A stretch of DNA of 43,739 bases from Candidatus Blackburnbacteria bacterium RIFCSPHIGHO2_12_FULL_44_25. Its GTDB lineage: Bacteria > Patescibacteriota > Microgenomatia > UBA8517 > UBA10165. The stretch is from contig MHCB01000006.1 of NCBI GenBank assembly GCA_001816455.1, positions 1 to 43,739 of the forward strand, given 5' to 3'. The translations under genes and the position numbers were made by a program. The notes under the pieces were generated by a model. It did not search any database, had not been told where the DNA came from, and worked only from the letters and a program-made list of their open reading frames with translations. Below are positions 27,831 to 34,443 of this stretch, in pieces; position 1 is the stretch's first letter; each line of letters begins with the position of its first letter.

Positions 27831-29013
27831 CAAGTTTGAAGTGGATTCCTTATGTTACGACTTGGTTACTTGGCTTAATAAAAAGAAGAGCATAATTTTC
27901 AAATTAAACAATGAATGCACTCAAGATACTGAATATTCAATAAAAATTGATTTTCAGTTTATTAATCAGTATCTACTCTCTTACTCTAAAAACAATTCAC
28001 ACTTTTTCAACTCTCAATTGAAGCCAAAAGGAAAGGTCATACTTGTTTTATCGTTTAACGAACCATTAGTTACAGCGATAGTTCCAGTTCTAAACGCACT
28101 GGTTGCAGGGAATGAAGTTGTGGTTCGTCCAAGTAGGCGGGGGACTAGAATTTTTGACTACATATGGAAAGAGAGTGGTGTTTGTCAAAAATATGGAGGG
28201 AACCTAAAGACAATGTCTGGTGGTGGGCCGGAAGTTCTAGAAAAAGAGCTCATGTGTGCACAAGCTTTATATTTTTTTGGTGGACATAAAAACGCAAAAA
28301 CAGTCTTTCTTTTATGCTCTAAGAACTTTGTTGAGTTCTATCCTGAAATCGAAGCCGCAGATTTTAAAGTTGTCAAGATTAGCAATCTTAGTAACTTCGA
28401 TATGGATCAAGATATTGAAACTTCACTAACGGAGGCTTTTACTCACACTGGACAAAGCTGCCAAAGAATCCAAGGAATATTTGTTCACGACAGCAACCAT
28501 GAAGAGTATTCAAAAAGAATCCTTAAAAGGTTCAATCAACTAGTGTTGTCAAAAAGAATAGAAAGATATATTTCTCCTAATTTTAATTTTGATGAAACAA
28601 TGGTTCAACAATTAAATGTTGATATGTCAAAAGCCGCACCAACAAAACTTATTAGGGCAAACAATAAATTTGGGTTTCCCGTTTTGGTCCTAAATCCAAA
28701 TCCTAAAAGTGTCTTTGTTCAGTCTGCTTATTTTTTGCCAGTCATCTGGGTAACCAGGTACTCAACAGAAGAAGAATTGTTTGATAATATATCCTCTCGA
28801 CCATACCATCTTGGAGTAAATATCCAATCGGATGAGGATAAGTTCATCCAGAAACTAATAAGAAAAACAAATTTTACCAGATATACAGTTAACACTGATC
28901 ACTCGAGAGTTAGACCTAACGAAGGATGGGGTGGAAGTTGGCCGACCGGCTATTCTGGGAACAAAAGCTGGTTGGAGCTTTTTTCATACCCATATCAAAT
29001 CGTGACACAATGA
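27823..29013 (+). CDS. Aldehyde dehydrogenase / acyl-CoA reductase-like protein
   Basis: A 396-aa ALDH-superfamily protein. LVLSFNEPLVTAIVPVLNAL holds the active-site Asn (79) in the P-W-N-F-P position, and FTHTGQSCQRIQGIFVH the nucleophilic Cys (213) in G-Q-x-C. GNEVVVRPS is the cofactor-binding Lys/Arg region, with Arg in place of the usual K-P-S Lys. VNTDHSRVRPNEGWGGSWPT near the end resembles the conserved substrate loop. Shorter than typical ALDHs (about 480 aa), closer to acyl-CoA reductases of the LuxC type. Start ATG 27823 overlaps the PaaK-like gene by 8 nt. It probably reduces the acyl product of that enzyme. Confidence 0.78.
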   Translation: MNNKFEVDSLCYDLVTWLNKKKSIIFKLNNECTQDTEYSIKIDFQFINQYLLSYSKNNSHFFNSQLKPKGKVILVLSFNEPLVTAIVPVLNALVAGNEVVVRPSRRGTRIFDYIWKESGVCQKYGGNLKTMSGGGPEVLEKELMCAQALYFFGGHKNAKTVFLLCSKNFVEFYPEIEAADFKVVKISNLSNFDMDQDIETSLTEAFTHTGQSCQRIQGIFVHDSNHEEYSKRILKRFNQLVLSKRIERYISPNFNFDETMVQQLNVDMSKAAPTKLIRANNKFGFPVLVLNPNPKSVFVQSAYFLPVIWVTRYSTEEELFDNISSRPYHLGVNIQSDEDKFIQKLIRKTNFTRYTVNTDHSRVRPNEGWGGSWPTGYSGNKSWLELFSYPYQIVTQ

Positions 29014-29045
29014 AATCTTGGAATTACAGGGAGGAAGTCATAGAC

Positions 29046-30317
29046 TTACTCTGCCTCGATTGCTAGCATGTTTAACGACCTTTTTCCCAGCCTAATCACG
29101 AAACTTCCATTTTCGGCAAGTTTTATGTGTGCGGTTTTTGGGTCAATTGGTATACCATCAACATAGAACCCGTGTTGCTCGATCAGTCTCCGCACATCCG
29201 CTTTACTCCTAGCCAAGTTTTTCTCAACTAGCAAGCTCACTAGAGCTTTGATGCTAATATCTCCAGGTTCAAGCTTACTCCTTAGAACTGATTCTGGGGT
29301 TTCCATCCTTTGAACAGTACTTTGGAAATATGTTGCAGCGTTATCGGCAGCTTCATTACCGTCATAGAGTCTTACTACTTCATGTGCCAAAACCTTTTTC
29401 AGTGCTACAATATCTGCGGTCCCATCGTGTAATTCTTGTATTGACCTTCCTACAAAATCCATAGGAAGTCGAGTTGCACATTCTAGATATGTGGGTATAA
29501 GGGAGTCGGCAATCTTCATCAATTGAACGTATTTTATCTCCGGAGTGTCGTCGATCCATATGCAGTTTCCTATGCTAGTACTCATCTTTTCTCCATCGGG
29601 ACCTATTAGCAATTGGGTGGTCATATAATCCTGAGGAGGCATACCATATGCCTCTTGAACATCTCGTCCTTTGGTGAGGTTATACGTTTGGTCGGTCCCC
29701 CCAAGCTCAACATCAGCGTTAATCATTACAGAATCATACGCCTGAAGAAGAGGATAAAATGCTTCCGCAAATGAAACAGAGTCGCCCCGACTAATTCTAT
29801 CGGAGAAATTTTTTCTTCCCACCGCTTCCTGCATTGTCTGACATGATGCAAGTCTTAAGAGTGTATCCAGTGAAATATTTTCCAACCAATCAGCATTATG
29901 AACTAATTCCAGCTTTGAAACATCAAGGATCCTAGCAAATTGCTGCATATAATCTTTAATATTATCTGCAATCTGTTTCGGCGTGAGTCCTTTTCTGGCA
30001 CCTGTCTTATCAGATGAGTCGCCAACCTGTGCGGTTCCGTCACCGATAATTATCACAATTTGATGTCCTAAATCTTGAAATTCTTTCAGTTTTAACAGAG
30101 TAGATCCCCGACCTACGTGTAACCTAGAGCCCGTAGGATCAATTCCCAGCTTGACTCTTAAAACTGTGCCTTCCTCCAGCAACCTGGCCCGAAGATGTTC
30201 CTTATCAGCCACTTCAACTACGCCTCGAGTCAATAGCTCATCTACTCTACTTTCTATTTCCTTTCTGCTGGCTGTTTCGGGAATCATGGCTTCAGGTTTT
30301 ACTCTTTCTCCAGTCAT
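29046..30317 (-). CDS. tyrS: Tyrosyl-tRNA synthetase
   Basis: A 423-aa class Ic synthetase charging tRNA-Tyr. KLGIDPTGSRLHVGRG carries the HIGH-equivalent HVGR. FYPLLQAYDSVMINADVELG and GGTDQTYNLTKGRDVQ form the Tyr pocket and dimer helix. GEKMSTSIGNCIWI is the KMSKS loop as KMSTS. An S4 RNA-binding domain (LARSKADVRRLIEQHGFYVD onwards) closes the protein. It belongs to the TyrZ-like group rather than the E. coli TyrS type, judged by the signature. I start at the ATG at 30315-30317, 12 nt below a promoter; an in-frame GTG at 30341 lies inside that promoter. It runs convergent to the biosynthetic operon. Confidence 0.95.
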   Translation of the reverse strand: MTGERVKPEAMIPETASRKEIESRVDELLTRGVVEVADKEHLRARLLEEGTVLRVKLGIDPTGSRLHVGRGSTLLKLKEFQDLGHQIVIIIGDGTAQVGDSSDKTGARKGLTPKQIADNIKDYMQQFARILDVSKLELVHNADWLENISLDTLLRLASCQTMQEAVGRKNFSDRISRGDSVSFAEAFYPLLQAYDSVMINADVELGGTDQTYNLTKGRDVQEAYGMPPQDYMTTQLLIGPDGEKMSTSIGNCIWIDDTPEIKYVQLMKIADSLIPTYLECATRLPMDFVGRSIQELHDGTADIVALKKVLAHEVVRLYDGNEAADNAATYFQSTVQRMETPESVLRSKLEPGDISIKALVSLLVEKNLARSKADVRRLIEQHGFYVDGIPIDPKTAHIKLAENGSFVIRLGKRSLNMLAIEAE

Positions 30318-30329
30318 GGTATAGCGAAA

Positions 30330-30357
30330 ATTATACACCACGATCCAGCCCAGTCAA
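30330..30357 (-). promoter_or_regulatory. tyrS promoter
   Basis: Reverse strand: TTGACT (30352-30357), 16-nt spacer, TATAAT (30330-30335), 12 nt to the ATG. The short leader has no Shine-Dalgarno and no room for an attenuator, in contrast to ileS. Confidence 0.65.
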
Positions 30358-30463
30358 GCTATATACTTTAGGAAAATCATTCCGCGCCCTTTTTCTCTTG
30401 AAGCAAACAGGGTTCTTCACATTGCTCTGAGCGCCAGACTCACACCGAGAGAGATGGTGGATG

Positions 30464-30492
30464 TTGACAGTTGGTCCGGTCCGGAATAGACT
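30464..30492 (+). promoter_or_regulatory. Promoter of the 125-aa hypothetical gene
   Basis: TTGACA (30464-30469), 17-nt spacer, TAGACT (30487-30492), 10 nt to the ATG at 30503. It favours this ATG over the in-frame ATG at 30461. Confidence 0.5.
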
Positions 30493-30502
30493 AAGACCCA
30501 TA

Positions 30503-30880
30503 ATGGGCCTAGTTGAGAGAATTAAGCAAATTGCTAGTGGGAAAGAAAGGGGTTCGGTTGTTAAACCCACGAGGAAACTTGCGGATGTATTGTCGGGTTC
30601 GAGAATTTTAGATATTTTGGAGGGACTGAGAGACCAAACACCGCTAGAGTTCTCTAGCCAGGTTGTTGAAGACGGCAAAAAGATAGTAATTAGAGTAAAT
30701 TGGCCGACAGTTGTTAGCCAGGGAAAGAAGGGGTTTACGGTTTCTCTCACCGAAGAGTCTATATCATTTATGGGCAATACGCCCAACAACCACAGGCATC
30801 TAGAGGGTATGGATATGCAAGATGGAGAATTAATCGAGAACTCGTTGTTAGAAGCCTTCAGAAGTCCGTCAATGGTCTAA
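30503..30880 (+). CDS. Hypothetical protein downstream of divergent tyrS
   Basis: A 125-aa soluble protein beginning MGLVERIKQIASGKERGSVV. It has a helical N-terminal part (LADVLSGSRILDILEGLRDQ) and a beta part (KKIVIRVNWPTVVSQGKKGF, TVSLTEESISFMGN). No family is recognised. It is divergent from tyrS. The start is chosen from the promoter 10 nt upstream; an ATG at 30461 in the same frame would add 14 residues but overlaps that promoter. The 132-nt gap after it holds only hairpin repeat copy 3. Confidence 0.5.
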   Translation: MGLVERIKQIASGKERGSVVKPTRKLADVLSGSRILDILEGLRDQTPLEFSSQVVEDGKKIVIRVNWPTVVSQGKKGFTVSLTEESISFMGNTPNNHRHLEGMDMQDGELIENSLLEAFRSPSMV

Positions 30881-30979
30881 AAATCCCTCCTGTTTTTGCT
30901 TGCCTAAGCCAACTTTTAGAAAAAGAGGTAGTCTTCTCAGGCTACTCTGCAATTTTTTAGACGCTGAAATTGGGTATGG

Positions 30980-31002
30980 ATCACACTTCCGATGTGTGAT
31001 GT
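30980..31002. repeat. Short hairpin repeat, copy 3
   Basis: ATCACAC, loop TTCCGAT, GTGTGAT, GT: the 23 nt are identical to copy 2 (23194-23216) and the orientation is the same. It lies between the 125-aa hypothetical gene and the convergent coiled-coil gene. It could act as a terminator stem but has no strong T-run. Confidence 0.8.
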
Positions 31003-31012
31003 TTGTAGTGTG

Positions 31013-31249
31013 TTACGAGGTGGGTTTTTCTAGTTTTACAAGACGATCATCGTGGTCTGCTAGATCGTCGTTTATACGCTGGTGAGAAAACTGGTGGGCG
31101 TCAAAATTGTCTCTTATTTTTTGCAATTCACTAAGGATTTCATCTTTAAATTCCAGCAGGTCGTTTTTAATCTCGCTGTGAAGTTCGGTTTTCAACCCTT
31201 CTAGTCGTTCGTCTAAGTATTTTTTAGTGACTGGGGTTTTGTCGTTCAC
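31013..31249 (-). CDS. Small coiled-coil protein
   Basis: A 78-aa charged protein, MNDKTPVTKKYLDERLEGLK through HDDRLVKLEKPTS. Heptad-like Leu/Ile spacing (LKTELHSEIKNDLLEFKDEI, LSELQKIRDNF) suggests a continuous coiled coil. Short proteins of this type, ending 'H-Q-R-I-N-D-D-L-x-x-H-D-x-R-L-x-K-L-E', recur in CPR genomes as far as I recall; function unknown. The start is GTG at 31247-31249, 7 nt below a near-consensus promoter, with no Shine-Dalgarno. Confidence 0.72.
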   Translation of the reverse strand: MNDKTPVTKKYLDERLEGLKTELHSEIKNDLLEFKDEILSELQKIRDNFDAHQFSHQRINDDLADHDDRLVKLEKPTS

Positions 31250-31256
31250 ATCTTAC

Positions 31257-31285
31257 ATGTTATGCAGTGAAAACTAGGGTGTCAA
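31257..31285 (-). promoter_or_regulatory. Promoter of the coiled-coil gene
   Basis: Reverse strand: TTGACA (31280-31285), 17-nt spacer, TAACAT (31257-31262), 7 nt to the GTG. Another leaderless-type arrangement. Confidence 0.65.
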
Positions 31286-31297
31286 CGAATGGAAAAG

Positions 31298-31332
31298 GGC
31301 AGGGCCATCCTTGATGGATAGGCGGCCCTGCC
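31298..31332 (-). terminator. Terminator after the lipase/propeller gene
   Basis: Arms GGCAGGGCC (31298-31306) and GGCCCTGCC (31324-31332) form a 9-bp GC-rich stem, with an inner ATCC/GGAT pairing. On the reverse strand it is followed by CTTTT. It lies 21 nt beyond the lipase stop codon. Confidence 0.6.
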
Positions 31333-31353
31333 TTTGGTACCCTGTGGGAGAAT

Positions 31354-33240
31354 TTATGTGGTGCGGGATTCTCCGGGGTTGTGGGCGGCAAGCACTTGGG
31401 GTGGTTTGGGATTCCAGGCAGGACTGTCGGCTTGGTTGATGACAACTTCCCCACCACCAGACGCATTGGTAATAGTCAGCGTTGACACGCACTTCTCTCG
31501 GCAAGTATAGTCCACCGCAGCGATCGCCCCACCGTCGAATGAAGGGACGGCAATGGCGCCTTTTACTGTGAATCGCTGTACATTGTTGTTTGCCGTGTCG
31601 ACTCGCCAGAAAATTGGTTTTTCGTCTTGACGACAGGCTGTGCCAACGAGCAACTTGGAGGTTTGGCCAAGCCACGAAAGTTGAAAGTCCACCATGCCCA
31701 TTTCGCGTCCACAACTCATGCTAACATCCAAGACTTTGGTGCTGGTTTGGGTCGCTGAGTCGTAAACCATCACCGCCGCCGGGCGTGATCTTTGAGCAGA
31801 CATATAGGCAATCTTGCCTTGGGAAGGACTCCATTGAGCGTTGAAAAACTGCTTATCGTAAGTAAGTGAGAAATCCAGACCACTTGTACGCGGCAAGCCG
31901 ATATGTGCCACCTCGACACGACTGTACGGTGATCTGTTGGTATCGGTGGCAGCGTAAACAAACCATAAGTTGTCGAAGTCATCACCCGACCAGCTGGGCG
32001 GATAGTAGAGCGCGACGTTGGAGCTTCCGTGACTCAAAATCCGTTGCCTTTGGACATCAAAGACCGCGATCGTCCCGACAAAGAAGCCCAAACTTTGGGT
32101 TGCGGAGTCGAGAAACACGATAAACTCACCACTAGGAGACCAGCTTGGCAAAGCGCCCTTGGCAACAACTCGTGTTCGTCCTGAGAAAACATCTGTAAGC
32201 AGGAGTTCTGTCGAGTGGTCTGCTTTTATCCGCGTGTAGGCAAGCGTTGTGCCGTCTGGCGACCAGGCAAGATTGGAGTACCAGTGCCTTGCATAACTCT
32301 CGATAGGTTGGCCGTCTTGAGTTAGCTTCCTCTTTTCGCCTGTGGCAAGCCTGGCAAGCCAGATATTGCCGTCCGCACCAGTATAGGCTATCTCGCCGGT
32401 CCGCAGGGCTTCACCATGAGGTAACTCGGCAAGGGCTTCCTTGATGGTCCGAATGGCAGACTGGGCGTGCAGGATTTGTTCGTGCCCGGCGCAGGTAGCC
32501 CAGTATGCTGATGAGGCACACTTTACTCCTGTTGTGACTCCAAGGTTGAAGAAAACCTCGAACCCAGGAATCATTGCATCCAGCGTTGGGACCATAACGT
32601 CGTCGACAGAAGATAGAGTGCGGATGACGACTTTTTCTTTCAGGCGTTCTGCCAGGGCGATGTTCCTGTTCAGAACAATCTCCTGATTGAGTTGTACGAG
32701 TACTTGCGCAACGTCGCTTTCTGCGAGATCGTAACTAACCTTGTCAGCCATCACCCGGATCGTCTCTTTACTGCTACCGTTCACGGGGCTGTCGAGGGTT
32801 ACCAGGTGTTTGATGTGCCTGAGCGCAGGTCCTTGCTCCTCTGTTCCAGTGTAGTTTAGTGCAATCAGTCCGCCCAGGCTATGTCCCAAAAGATCTATCG
32901 AAACTCCGGGGCAGCGCTGGATTTCTTCGTTGATTGTTTGCCTGAGTGCGCTGACACTGTGGGATAAATGCTGATGAGTGTTTTTCTTTGTGTAGTTGTT
33001 TCGATCCTGGAGATTGTAACTAAACGGAAGAACCTTGTTGTATCGTGGTCCGGCCGCGTTGATTATGTCGCCAAACGTCTCTGTCCAACTGCTGTATTCG
33101 GTTTCAATTCCCTGTAACAGCAATAAGACACGCTCGTTACAAGCGATTTTGGTTTGTGCGGTTGACGTGCCTCCCGGTAGAAGAAGACCCAGCAAGAGCA
33201 CGGTGTACAACAAGTGCCTAAACCAGCTATACTTTTTCAA
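31354..33240 (-). CDS. Secreted lipase-like hydrolase fused to TolB-type beta-propeller
   Basis: A 628-aa exported protein. The signal peptide is KKYSWFRHLLYTVLLLGLLL followed by PGGTSTAQ. An alpha/beta hydrolase domain follows: RVLLLLQGIETEYSSW, then IDLLGHSLGGLIALNY with the catalytic Ser in G-H-S-L-G, and HLVTLDSPVNGSS. From about residue 280 come WD40/TolB-like blades (LAWSPDGTTLAYTRI, PSWSPSGEFIVFLDS, AQWSPSQGKIAYMS). It may act on lipids or esters outside the cell with the propeller binding a partner. I start at TTG 33238-33240, since AGGAGG lies 7 nt upstream; this Shine-Dalgarno is unusual here. The DNA is visibly GC-richer than its neighbours, which suggests transfer. Confidence 0.8.
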   Translation of the reverse strand: MKKYSWFRHLLYTVLLLGLLLPGGTSTAQTKIACNERVLLLLQGIETEYSSWTETFGDIINAAGPRYNKVLPFSYNLQDRNNYTKKNTHQHLSHSVSALRQTINEEIQRCPGVSIDLLGHSLGGLIALNYTGTEEQGPALRHIKHLVTLDSPVNGSSKETIRVMADKVSYDLAESDVAQVLVQLNQEIVLNRNIALAERLKEKVVIRTLSSVDDVMVPTLDAMIPGFEVFFNLGVTTGVKCASSAYWATCAGHEQILHAQSAIRTIKEALAELPHGEALRTGEIAYTGADGNIWLARLATGEKRKLTQDGQPIESYARHWYSNLAWSPDGTTLAYTRIKADHSTELLLTDVFSGRTRVVAKGALPSWSPSGEFIVFLDSATQSLGFFVGTIAVFDVQRQRILSHGSSNVALYYPPSWSGDDFDNLWFVYAATDTNRSPYSRVEVAHIGLPRTSGLDFSLTYDKQFFNAQWSPSQGKIAYMSAQRSRPAAVMVYDSATQTSTKVLDVSMSCGREMGMVDFQLSWLGQTSKLLVGTACRQDEKPIFWRVDTANNNVQRFTVKGAIAVPSFDGGAIAAVDYTCREKCVSTLTITNASGGGEVVINQADSPAWNPKPPQVLAAHNPGESRTT

Positions 33241-33252
33241 GGTACCCCTCCT

Positions 33253-33624
33253 ATGAGGCCAACTCAACCCAAAATTGGGCTAATTCGAATTATACTTTTT
33301 CTTGTTGTTCAGTTTCTAGGAGTGGTTTTTTCGTTTGTTTTCTCCCTTATACCCTCAGCTATGATTGTTGTTTTTAATTCCGATTCGATTCTTGAAGCGA
33401 CGAGTTCAGCGGTTAAAATAGTGTTAGTGGTTGGAACAATTTCAGCCTTTTTGGTGGGGATCGCAACGTATGCTTTGACCAGAAGAGTAAGATGGGTAAA
33501 GATGTCTGTGGCTATCACTTTCTTAGCAGCGGCATTACCGCCACTTTTAGTTCTAACCGGTGTAGGCGGGGTATTATTCTGGGTGATAGGTGCTTGGATG
33601 TCGTTTTGGGGATCTTTTCGCTAG
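33253..33624 (+). CDS. Small multi-pass membrane protein
   Basis: A 123-aa protein, MRPTQPKIGLIRIILFLVVQ onwards, with about four hydrophobic segments separated by short loops (TRRVRWVKM is the main basic loop). No family recognised. Its ATG is only 12 nt from the start of the divergent lipase gene, so promoters for each must lie inside the other coding region or upstream reading must differ. The start is uncertain; a later ATG at 33361 would lose the first helix. Confidence 0.55.
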   Translation: MRPTQPKIGLIRIILFLVVQFLGVVFSFVFSLIPSAMIVVFNSDSILEATSSAVKIVLVVGTISAFLVGIATYALTRRVRWVKMSVAITFLAAALPPLLVLTGVGGVLFWVIGAWMSFWGSFR

Positions 33625-33644
33625 ATAGCAGAAGCTAGAGATAA

Positions 33645-34166
33645 TTAAAGCTTATTCACAACTACTCGGGTTATGAGGATATTGTCCGTTTCTTTTTTCG
33701 GAAAGCAGTTAAATTGAGCGACAACTTCGGCGTCGTTTGCTAAACCTTTAAGGCCAATGTCTTTTCCGTTGGCATCTTCTACGAGTCCTGGTTTTTCATT
33801 TAGAGAAAGCGTTAAACTTTCCCCTTCTTCTTTGGGAACAAGGTCAAATCTTCCCGAAGTGCCGCTTATTGTCAAACTTGCAATTTTACCGTTCATTGAC
33901 CCGATAACGGTTTTTTTACCGCTATATTCTGCGACTTCTATCCGGCTTACGACTTTGTTTTCTTTAAGAGATGTGCAACTTCCGATGTCTGTATTATCTG
34001 TAACTTCTGATCTTTTTGTCGTTATTTGCGGGGTTGGTGTTATATTTTGGGTAGTTTTTTTGGCGGTTGGCAAGGGACTGCCACGCAAATAGAAGTAGTA
34101 GCCGCCTAGACCTAAGATAGAAAAAAGAGCTAAGGCGACGAGAGTATAGAAGAATTTATTGCTCAC
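33645..34166 (-). CDS. Membrane-anchored protein with small beta domain
   Basis: A 173-aa protein with one N-terminal membrane segment (FFYTLVALALFSILGLGGYY). A Thr/Pro linker follows (TQNITPTPQITTKRS), then an extracytoplasmic beta domain (GSMNGKIASLTISGTSGRFD, LVPKEEGESLTLSL). The build matches the protein at 18238-18729. Function unknown. The start is GTG 34164-34166, 6 nt below a TATGAT -10. It lies downstream of ftsA on the same strand, separated by a 277-nt gap full of inverted repeats. Confidence 0.65.
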   Translation of the reverse strand: MSNKFFYTLVALALFSILGLGGYYFYLRGSPLPTAKKTTQNITPTPQITTKRSEVTDNTDIGSCTSLKENKVVSRIEVAEYSGKKTVIGSMNGKIASLTISGTSGRFDLVPKEEGESLTLSLNEKPGLVEDANGKDIGLKGLANDAEVVAQFNCFPKKETDNILITRVVVNKL

Positions 34167-34172
34167 CGTTTA

Positions 34173-34202
34173 ATCATACATACAACTCGTTTCAAAACTC
34201 AA
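34173..34202 (-). promoter_or_regulatory. Promoter of the 173-aa anchored protein gene
   Basis: Reverse strand: TTGAGT (34197-34202), 18-nt spacer, TATGAT (34173-34178), 6 nt to the GTG start. Confidence 0.5.
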
Positions 34203-34217
34203 GCATCTTGTCTAAAA

Positions 34218-34400
34218 GGTGCGGCAGGGAAGGACAGGAGTTTGTGGTATGGAAATTGGGGTTAAATTTACCACATTCTCGTGTTCGCTTCCCTGCCGGG
34301 TCGTTTGTCGTCTTTTGGCTACCTCCTTTCGTTGAGGGGCGAAGGGCTGGGGTGTAGAACCCCGAGGTAATGTCCGTCGATAGTCCGACAATTTGACTGA
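34218..34400. ncRNA. Candidate structured RNA between ftsA and the next gene
   Basis: The gap contains nested inverted repeats. CGGCAGGGAAG (34222-34232) pairs perfectly with 34288-34298 and encloses TGTGGTA/TACCACA (34243-34249 with 34269-34275). TTGTCG (34305-34310) pairs with CGACAA (34386-34391), enclosing TACCTC/GAGGTA (34320-34325 with 34364-34369), which in turn encloses CTTTCG/CGAAGG and GGGGT/ACCCC hairpins. A G-U pair in the CTTTCG stem works only for forward-strand RNA. No tmRNA, SRP or RNase P consensus was found and no clear promoter. A 71-codon reverse-strand frame from a GTG also spans the area, so a small protein cannot be excluded. Confidence 0.4.
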
Positions 34401-34443
34401 AAAGTACTGCTGTTTATTGTACACCCCTTTAGCAATTGGGGAT

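Noticed and set aside
30318-30341. GTG start of tyrS at 30341
   Set aside because: The -10 box TATAAT lies between this GTG and the next ATG, so a transcript from the promoter would not contain it.
30331-30789. Reverse frame overlapping the hypothetical gene downstream of tyrS
   Set aside because: It would overlap the tyrS promoter and start; the forward frame has a promoter at the right distance.
33960-33995. Fourth copy of the hairpin repeat inside the 173-aa protein gene
   Set aside because: Only AACTTCCGATGT matches; the stem arms are absent and the bases are part of a coding sequence.
34218-34400. tmRNA, SRP RNA or RNase P RNA
   Set aside because: No CCA-ended tRNA-like domain or tag ORF, no GGTCAGG..GGAAGGAAGCAGCC core, and no GAGGAAAGTCC/ACAGAA pair was found on either strand.
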